Assembly (NCBI GenBank): GCA_964478515.1
Contig: CAYZIL010000022.1
Location: forward strand, 1 to 40,648
DNA: 40,648 nt
Direction of reading: 5' to 3'
Origin: HGM13233 sp964478515
GTDB lineage: Bacteria > Bacillota > Clostridia > Oscillospirales > Ruminococcaceae
Positions 32,815 to 40,648 of the stretch are shown piece after piece. The position numbers and the translations under genes were made by a program. The notes under the pieces were generated by a model. It searched no databases. It had not been told where the DNA came from and saw nothing but the letters and a program-made list of their open reading frames with translations. Every line of letters starts with the position of its first letter. Position 1 is the stretch's first letter.

Positions 32815-32977
32815 TTTCTATATTTCCAAATGTGGCCGTTGCAGATGGCGGGTTCCGCGCTTTTATTCTGCTTTCGCGCAGAACCCTTTGCAGTGCGGGT
32901 GAGATTAAGTCCCCGGCAGATGTTGGTCTAATGGCCCTGTGTACACCACGCCTTTCGGGCGTGGCAGCGTTTATTTT
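32815..32977. other. Intergenic region with small hairpins
   Basis: No gene visible. It holds TTCTGC-TTTCGC-GCAGAA (about 32874-32892) and CCACGCC/GGCGTGG (32946-32952 with 32958-32964). The latter lies 14 bases past the minus-strand hydrolase stop and may end that operon, though without a U tract. Confidence 0.4.
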
Positions 32978-33736
32978 TCAGCGCTCGCCGGCCGCGCCGA
33001 GCAGCCGGCGCAGTAAAGCGACGTACTCGTTCGGGCGGCACAGACTGAACTCTCCGTGCTTTGCGCCGGCGGCAATATTGAGCTGTGCGCCGGGTACAGC
33101 GTCGCACAGCGCGCGCGCCGAACGCTGTATGGCGGCCAATTCGCGCGCGCCGTACAAGGCCGCAACGCGCGCCCGGCACCGGGCGGCAGCGGCGGCGTCA
33201 AGCTGATAGCGGGCGTTGCTGACGCTGAGGTTGACGAGCGACTCGCGGCTCATGCGGCAGCTGTCGGCGTAGTAGTCGGCAAACATCTCGTCCGGCAGCG
33301 CCATTGAACGCGCCTGCGCGCGCGCAAAGCGCGGTGACTTTATTAACCCGTAACAGCACGCGTAGGTCGGTTTAGCCAGCGCCGCGGCCAGCGGCATGGG
33401 CTCAAGCAGGGCGCTTTCTATCAGCGCGCAGCCGGCAACGTCGGGGCGGCGGCAGAGTGTCTCGACAGCTATTTGCGCGCCCAGAGAAAGGCCGCACAGC
33501 GCCGCCACATGGCCGCCGCATTTTTCGTCAATAAAGCGCAGCAGCCGTTGTGCCGAGTCGGCTATACTGACGAAGGTGTTTTCGGCGTCGGCGCCGTGCC
33601 CGTCCGTAACGGGCGTGACGACGCGGTACTCCGTCAGTAGCTGTGCCAGCGGCCGCACCGACCAGTCGGACAGGCCGCCGCCGTGAAGAATAATTACTAC
33701 CGGCACCGCAGCGCCGCCGCTCTCGTTAAAAAGCAT
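32978..33736 (-). CDS. Alpha/beta hydrolase (second, GC-rich)
   Basis: 252 residues from the ATG at 33736, which follows AAGGAG/GGAG; a longer frame reaching back into tadA is a shadow. VVIILHGGG gives the oxyanion loop, ALCGLSLGAQ the nucleophile Ser (84), and a His near the end lies in GAKHGEFS. Unrelated in detail to the AT-rich hydrolase at 31.4 kb. It overlaps the tadA stop by 11 bases and is the last gene of the CPBP-tadA-hydrolase unit. Substrate unknown. Confidence 0.82.
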   Translation of the reverse strand: MLFNESGGAAVPVVIILHGGGLSDWSVRPLAQLLTEYRVVTPVTDGHGADAENTFVSIADSAQRLLRFIDEKCGGHVAALCGLSLGAQIAVETLCRRPDVAGCALIESALLEPMPLAAALAKPTYACCYGLIKSPRFARAQARSMALPDEMFADYYADSCRMSRESLVNLSVSNARYQLDAAAAARCRARVAALYGARELAAIQRSARALCDAVPGAQLNIAAGAKHGEFSLCRPNEYVALLRRLLGAAGER

Positions 33737-34202
33737 CTCCGTTCTCCTTTTTGCGCCGCAGCTCGGCGAAAAATTGCGCCAGCAACGCCGCGCATTCTTT
33801 TTCCAAAATTCCGCCGCAGACGGCGGGACGGTGGTTGAAGGGCAAAGAGAACAAGTCGACAACGCTGCCGACGCAGCCGGCTTTGGCGTCGCGCGCGCCG
33901 AAACAGACGCGGCGCACCCGGCTTTGAATAAGCGCGCCGGCGCACATGGGGCAGGGCTCAAGCGTGACATACATTTCGCACTGCCACAGCCGCCAGCCGC
34001 CCAGTGTTAGGCAAGCGCTGTTTATGGCCGCGAGTTCGGCGTGGGCAAGGGCGTTTTTGTCGCTCTCGCGGGTGTTGTGCGCATGGGCGACAACGGTATC
34101 GCCGCGCACTATCACTGCGCCGACGGGCGTTTCACCGGAGGCGAAAGCGAGCCGCGCCTCGTCAAGCGCCGCGCGCATAAACATCTCGTCGCGCGCGCTC
34201 AC
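33726..34202 (-). CDS. tadA: tRNA-specific adenosine deaminase
   Basis: 158 residues from the GTG at 34202. This start shares GTGA with the stop of the upstream gene, a typical coupled overlap. HAE (54-56) supplies the zinc His and the proton-shuttling Glu; PCPMC (83-87) supplies the two zinc Cys; PVGAVIV and TLGGWRLW fit the family. It converts A34 of tRNA-Arg (ACG) to inosine, an essential activity in most bacteria. The SRP RNA gene often found next to tadA in bacilli is not seen here. Confidence 0.93.
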   Translation of the reverse strand: MSARDEMFMRAALDEARLAFASGETPVGAVIVRGDTVVAHAHNTRESDKNALAHAELAAINSACLTLGGWRLWQCEMYVTLEPCPMCAGALIQSRVRRVCFGARDAKAGCVGSVVDLFSLPFNHRPAVCGGILEKECAALLAQFFAELRRKKENGDAF

Positions 34203-35113
34203 AGCCGCACCGCCTGGACAATAATGTTGAACAGACAGTAACACAGCGCCAGCAATACGGCCGGGGAGGAGAAGACCAGCGCGGGCATTGCCCGCACGCC
34301 GCCGGCAGGTACGCTCAGACCGCCGCCGCGGCGGCGAACAATGAATTCGGCCGCGAACAGGCCGGCGCCGAAAAAGCACATGGTGTAGATAACGAAATAG
34401 ACTGCCGAAAGCAGCTGCGCGGCGCCGCGCAGCTCCAGCCAGACGACCAGAACGGCGGTGCCGTTATTGATAAAGTGGCAGAGCATGCCCGGTATGACCG
34501 AGCCGGTTTTAACGTAGAGCCAGGCGAAAAACGCTCCGAGTATAAATATGCCCGGCCAGGCGGAAAGGTCGGTGTGGAACATCATAAACAGCGCCGCGCT
34601 CACCGGAATTGCCGCGCGCAGGCCGTAGGGTGCGAGCGTGTCTATAACAGCGGCGCGGAAAAAAAGTTCTTCGAGCACAGCCGGCAGCAGCGCGTAGCGC
34701 AGCAGCGCCAGCACCAGCACCACAACGCTGTCACCGCTCTGAGACAAGTCGAGCGCAGGCCAGCCAAAGCCGACGCGCTCAAAGACGTAGGTCATAAAGC
34801 GGTTGACGTAGGTGACGCCGACGAGCACTGTAAAAAAAAGACTCACGCTGCAGCGCCAGACAGGGCCCTGCGGCAGCCGCAGCTCGCAGCGCAGGGAATT
34901 GCGCCGGCAAAGGTAATAGAGCGGCGGCAGCATGGACAGCATGTATTGCACGCAGCCGAAAAGCCCCTCGCGCAGGTCCGCCGCGCCGGACTCCGGCAGC
35001 AGGTGCAGAACATATTGAATTAAATAATACGAGATGTTGGACGCGAAAATGTAGATGAGCAGCGCACTGCCCAGCCGCACTGTCGCCGCCCGCAGGCGGG
35101 AAATCTCTTCCAA
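34199..35113 (-). CDS. CPBP (CAAX-like) intramembrane metalloprotease
   Basis: 304 residues with about eight hydrophobic segments. Motif 1 EELFFRA (about residue 145) gives the EExxxR signature, motif 2 has FMMFHTD with a metal-binding His, and motif 3 has HFINNGTAVL, as in CPBP/Abi proteases (Rce1-like). Such enzymes process membrane proteins or bacteriocin-related peptides; the target here is unknown. It heads a unit with tadA (4-base overlap). Confidence 0.85.
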   Translation of the reverse strand: MEEISRLRAATVRLGSALLIYIFASNISYYLIQYVLHLLPESGAADLREGLFGCVQYMLSMLPPLYYLCRRNSLRCELRLPQGPVWRCSVSLFFTVLVGVTYVNRFMTYVFERVGFGWPALDLSQSGDSVVVLVLALLRYALLPAVLEELFFRAAVIDTLAPYGLRAAIPVSAALFMMFHTDLSAWPGIFILGAFFAWLYVKTGSVIPGMLCHFINNGTAVLVVWLELRGAAQLLSAVYFVIYTMCFFGAGLFAAEFIVRRRGGGLSVPAGGVRAMPALVFSSPAVLLALCYCLFNIIVQAVRL

Positions 35114-35200
35114 AAGCGGCTCCTTGTGTGTGAAAATATGTGTAAATTATAGCATATTGACGGCAAAAGTGGTACTGCGGCGCCCGGTCATGAAGCGGTT

Positions 35201-35280
35201 TTGTGTCGCAAATCCCCTTTACTTAATTTTATATAAGTGATAAACTTAATTAAGTGTCTTTAAGGCCCGACGTACCGGGC
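35201..35280 (+). promoter_or_regulatory. nifJ control region with palindrome and leader hairpin
   Basis: TTGTGT (35201-35206), 17-base spacer, TAATTT (35224-35229) is the best promoter candidate. The perfect palindrome ACTTAATTAAGT (35244-35255) follows, with a related ACTTA/TAAGT pair at 35221-35237. A GCCCG/CGGGC hairpin lies at about 35266-35280. Confidence 0.4.
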
Positions 35281-35315
35281 TGAGAATATGCTTAATACGA
35301 AAAAGAGGTGCTTTC

Positions 35316-38849
<3,534 letters not shown>

Positions 38850-38869
38850 GACGGCACATTTCGAATTGG

Positions 38870-38896
38870 GGGGCGCTGCCGGTTCGGCAGCGCCCC
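38870..38896 (+). terminator. Terminator after nifJ
   Basis: GGGGCGCTGCC (38870-38880) pairs perfectly with GGCAGCGCCCC (38886-38896), loop GGTTC, then TTATC; the U tract is short. Confidence 0.7.
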
Positions 38897-38930
38897 TTAT
38901 CAAACCGGACAATAACAAGAATAATTACCG

Positions 38931-39123
38931 GCGGCCCGCAGCGGCCGCCGCCCGCCGCGCCAAGGCGACGGGAGCCGGACGGGACCGGCAGTGGAAAGGA
39001 CGGTAATAATGGTTTACGAATGCGGGTTGACCAAGGGGATCACCTAGCGCGGCACAGTGCCGATTAAACAGAAAATACGAACATTGATATACATTAACCG
39101 CGCCCGAAACGGACGCCCGGGCG
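38931..39123 (+). promoter_or_regulatory. Hairpin-rich leader before the CDF transporter gene
   Basis: No gene visible. Tandem potential hairpins: GGCGGCC/GGCCGCC (about 38932-38951), CCCGCCGCGCC with GGCGACGGG, GCCGG/CCGGC (near 38975-38990), CGGCAC/TGCCG (around 39051-39063), and the palindrome ACGCCCGGGCGT (39112-39123). The run of stems just upstream of a metal transporter suggests a structured leader; it does not match a riboswitch consensus that I can recall. Confidence 0.35.
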
Positions 39124-39149
39124 TGTGACATTACGAAGGGTTGATATTT

Positions 39150-40049
39150 ATGTCCAAAAAAGAGAATACAGAAAAGCGCCTGCTGCGCATATCGCTGTTC
39201 GGCAGCGCGCTGTTTGCGCTTATAGAACTGGCTATGGCAATGATAAGTAAGTCCCAGTCCGTCATTGCCGACACGCTTTACGACATGGCAGAACTGGTTG
39301 TCATACTGGCGTCGCTGCTGATAACGCCGCTGCTCTACCGGCCGGTGAGTGAGAAACACCCCTTTGGTTACTCGCAGCTGGAGTCGCTGTTCATAATTGT
39401 GCGCGGGTTTATGCTGCTGGCGGTGACGCTGAGTATGGTCGTCGTCAACGTGCAGCTGATAGTTGCCGGCGGCAACCAGATAGACTCCACGTTGGTAGCG
39501 GCTTTTGAACTCGGACTGGCGGCCATTTGCTTGACGGTCTACTTGACGCTCAAGCGCTACTCGAAAAAATTTCACTCTCCCACAATAGAGACAGAGCTTT
39601 ACACCTGGAAGGTGGATACTGTTTTCAGTTTTGCCGTGGCGGCTGTTTTCATCGTGCCGGCACTGTTGCGCGGCACAGTGTTTGAGCCGTGGTGCCGGTA
39701 TTTTGACCCGGCGGTGTCGATACTCATTTCGCTGTTGATGCTGCCGACGCCCATTCGCATGCTGGTGCGGTCCTTCCGCAGTCTGCTGTTGTTTGCCACG
39801 GCCGACACGCTCGCGCAGGTCAAAGAGATTGCCCAACCCATCTGCGACAATTACGGCTTTGATATTGACTTTATCGACTTTGTCGAGACCGGCCGGCAGG
39901 TGTGGATAGATTTTACGCTCGGCGGCAGCGAAGTTTGGCGGCTGGACGAGATGAGGCGGCTTGAGGACGAGTTGACGCGCGCGCTGGGCAAAAAGTACGA
40001 CAACGCCACAGTCACGCTTATTCCCGAACTGGAAACCGCTGCGCAATAA
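39150..40049 (+). CDS. Cation diffusion facilitator (CDF) family transporter
   Basis: 299 residues from the ATG at 39150 (GAAGGG nine bases upstream; a TTG at 39141 is less likely). Six membrane helices and a C-terminal cytoplasmic domain. The helix-2 metal site keeps DxxxD (IADTLYD, about residues 40-44), but the helix-5 partner, normally HxxxD or DxxxD, is TxxxD (YTWKVD, about 150-154). The HxxxHG loop reads HPFGYSQLES, with Tyr for the second His. Most CDFs export Zn, Mn, Fe or Co/Ni in exchange for protons; these changes make the ion uncertain. Followed by a bidirectional terminator. Confidence 0.88.
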   Translation: MSKKENTEKRLLRISLFGSALFALIELAMAMISKSQSVIADTLYDMAELVVILASLLITPLLYRPVSEKHPFGYSQLESLFIIVRGFMLLAVTLSMVVVNVQLIVAGGNQIDSTLVAAFELGLAAICLTVYLTLKRYSKKFHSPTIETELYTWKVDTVFSFAVAAVFIVPALLRGTVFEPWCRYFDPAVSILISLLMLPTPIRMLVRSFRSLLLFATADTLAQVKEIAQPICDNYGFDIDFIDFVETGRQVWIDFTLGGSEVWRLDEMRRLEDELTRALGKKYDNATVTLIPELETAAQ

Positions 40050-40066
40050 GCGCAGATAATAACCGA

Positions 40067-40110
40067 CAGCGCGGCAGCACCGAATTTTCGGTGCCGCCGC
40101 GCTGATTTTG
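40067..40110. terminator. Bidirectional terminator between the CDF gene and spoVT
   Basis: An 18-bp stem with one mismatch, 40067-40084 (CAGCGCGGCAGCACCGAA) with 40087-40104, then ATTTTGTTT on plus. It separates the convergent transporter and spoVT genes. Confidence 0.82.
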
Positions 40111-40158
40111 TTTGCAAGACCCGGTGAGCACGGTCATTGCGGCCTTTGCTGCCCCGGC

Positions 40159-40648
40159 CTATTCGGCAATGGCGGCGAGCAGCTCCGCGGTAATATTCAG
40201 CGCGCGCAGCAGTTGGTCGCCGGCACAGCGGAGCTCGCCGCCGTTCAAGGCGACAACGGCGCCGACAACGTCGCTGTTCACGACTACGGGAGCAACGGCG
40301 ACGACGGCGCTGTCTGAACTGAGCGAAATGGGCGACTCCGGAATGCTCGCCTTGCGGCTGTCAATGAGCGCCAGCAGCCCGTCGGGAACGGCCAGGTCGG
40401 AAAATTCCCGCCTTGCCGGCGCCGCGACAATAAAGTGCTCGCGGTCGCACACCGCGGCGGGAATACCGGCGCTGCGCCACAGCGCCGCCGTGCCGGCGGC
40501 GGCGTGCTCGCTGAGTTCGCCCAGACGCGAATATTTTTTGAAGATGACCTCGCCGCCGTCGCCGGTGAATATCTCCAGCGGGTCGCCCTCGCGAATGCGC
40601 AGCGTGCGGCGCAGCTCCTTGGGAATGACTATTCTGCCCAGATCGTCT
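40159..40648 (-). CDS. spoVT: Stage V sporulation protein T (N terminus beyond window)
   Basis: About 163 codons are visible; roughly the first dozen residues lie past the right edge. The AbrB-like swapped-hairpin DNA-binding domain (DDLGRIVIPKELRRTLRIRE, then GDPLEIF and GEVIFKKYS) is very close to B. subtilis SpoVT. A linker helix and a GAF-like domain follow (AVCDREHFIVAAPAR, VVVNSDVVGAVVALNGG). SpoVT is a forespore regulator that tunes sigma-G genes. Its presence supports a spore-forming lineage, although some non-sporulating relatives retain it. Confidence 0.93.
   Translation of the reverse strand, partial: DDLGRIVIPKELRRTLRIREGDPLEIFTGDGGEVIFKKYSRLGELSEHAAAGTAALWRSAGIPAAVCDREHFIVAAPARREFSDLAVPDGLLALIDSRKASIPESPISLSSDSAVVAVAPVVVNSDVVGAVVALNGGELRCAGDQLLRALNITAELLAAIAE

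Noticed and set aside
32760..33725. SRP RNA gene near tadA, as in bacilli
   Set aside because: The conserved GGAAGGAAGCA-type core is absent on both strands around tadA.
39021..39044. GGGGATCACCT, resembling the 3' end of 16S rRNA, and a nine-codon ATG frame near it
   Set aside because: Only about ten bases match and no other rRNA similarity surrounds them; the mini-frame has no ribosome site. Taken as coincidence.
38925..39140. Ni/Co or Mn riboswitch before the CDF gene
   Set aside because: Hairpins are present, but I could not match the conserved single-stranded cores of either class, so only a generic structured leader is reported.

Overview
The window looks like chromosome of a spore-forming anaerobic member of the Bacillota (class Clostridia). 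Pointers are a CIRCE/HrcA-controlled grpE-dnaK-dnaJ operon, a SpoVT gene running off the right edge, a large pyruvate:ferredoxin oxidoreductase, a MurT/GatD-like pair, bacilli/clostridia-type ribosome binding sites, and frequent TTG/GTG starts. Most of it is GC-rich. Two stretches are clearly more AT-rich (about 1.6-4.0 kb and 31.0-32.8 kb) and look like more recent or differently constrained DNA. I cannot name a genus from sequence alone.

Layout. 1-625: 3' end of a 23S rRNA, 5S rRNA, tRNA-Asn and a terminator. 636-3540: a minus-strand trio (membrane protein with a degenerate Nudix-like tail, a small unknown protein, a PP2C-like phosphatase) and a plus-strand small membrane protein. 3616-3743: a decayed copy of the 5S-tail/tRNA/terminator. 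3856-11429: a carbohydrate locus with a DeoR regulator, an ascorbate-family PTS (IIC and IIB on minus, IIA on plus), two tandem GlmS/FrlB-like SIS proteins and a split transketolase. Repeated TTGCAAAAT sites in both control regions suggest one regulon. 11459-13939: a lone ABC exporter half and a PH-domain membrane protein. 14041-17308 (minus): cysE, cysK and a hydantoinase-like protein that has lost nearly all metal ligands. 17459-17965: a GtrA-like protein.

18103-23021: hrcA-grpE-dnaK-dnaJ with a textbook promoter and CIRCE. 23220-25416: MurT-like ligase and a GatD-like partner lacking its catalytic Cys-His pair. 25519-30051 (minus): metG, tatD and a large unknown membrane protein. 30214-30939: S51 peptidase. 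30940-31443: terminator, REP-like hairpin and a remnant of a REP-associated transposase. 31444-32759: AT-rich alpha/beta hydrolase plus a GNAT acetyltransferase interrupted by a one-base frameshift. 32978-35113 (minus): CPBP protease, tadA and an alpha/beta hydrolase, overlapping one another. 35316-38849: nifJ. 39150-40049: a CDF transporter with unusual metal ligands behind a hairpin-rich leader. 40159-40648 (minus): spoVT, truncated by the window edge.

The most interesting items are the catalytically empty GatD partner of a divergent MurT, the metal-less hydantoinase in the cysteine operon, the ascorbate-type PTS coupled to two SIS proteins and a split transketolase, and the decayed tRNA copy that brackets the phosphatase cassette. 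These are sequence-based inferences; no database search was possible.
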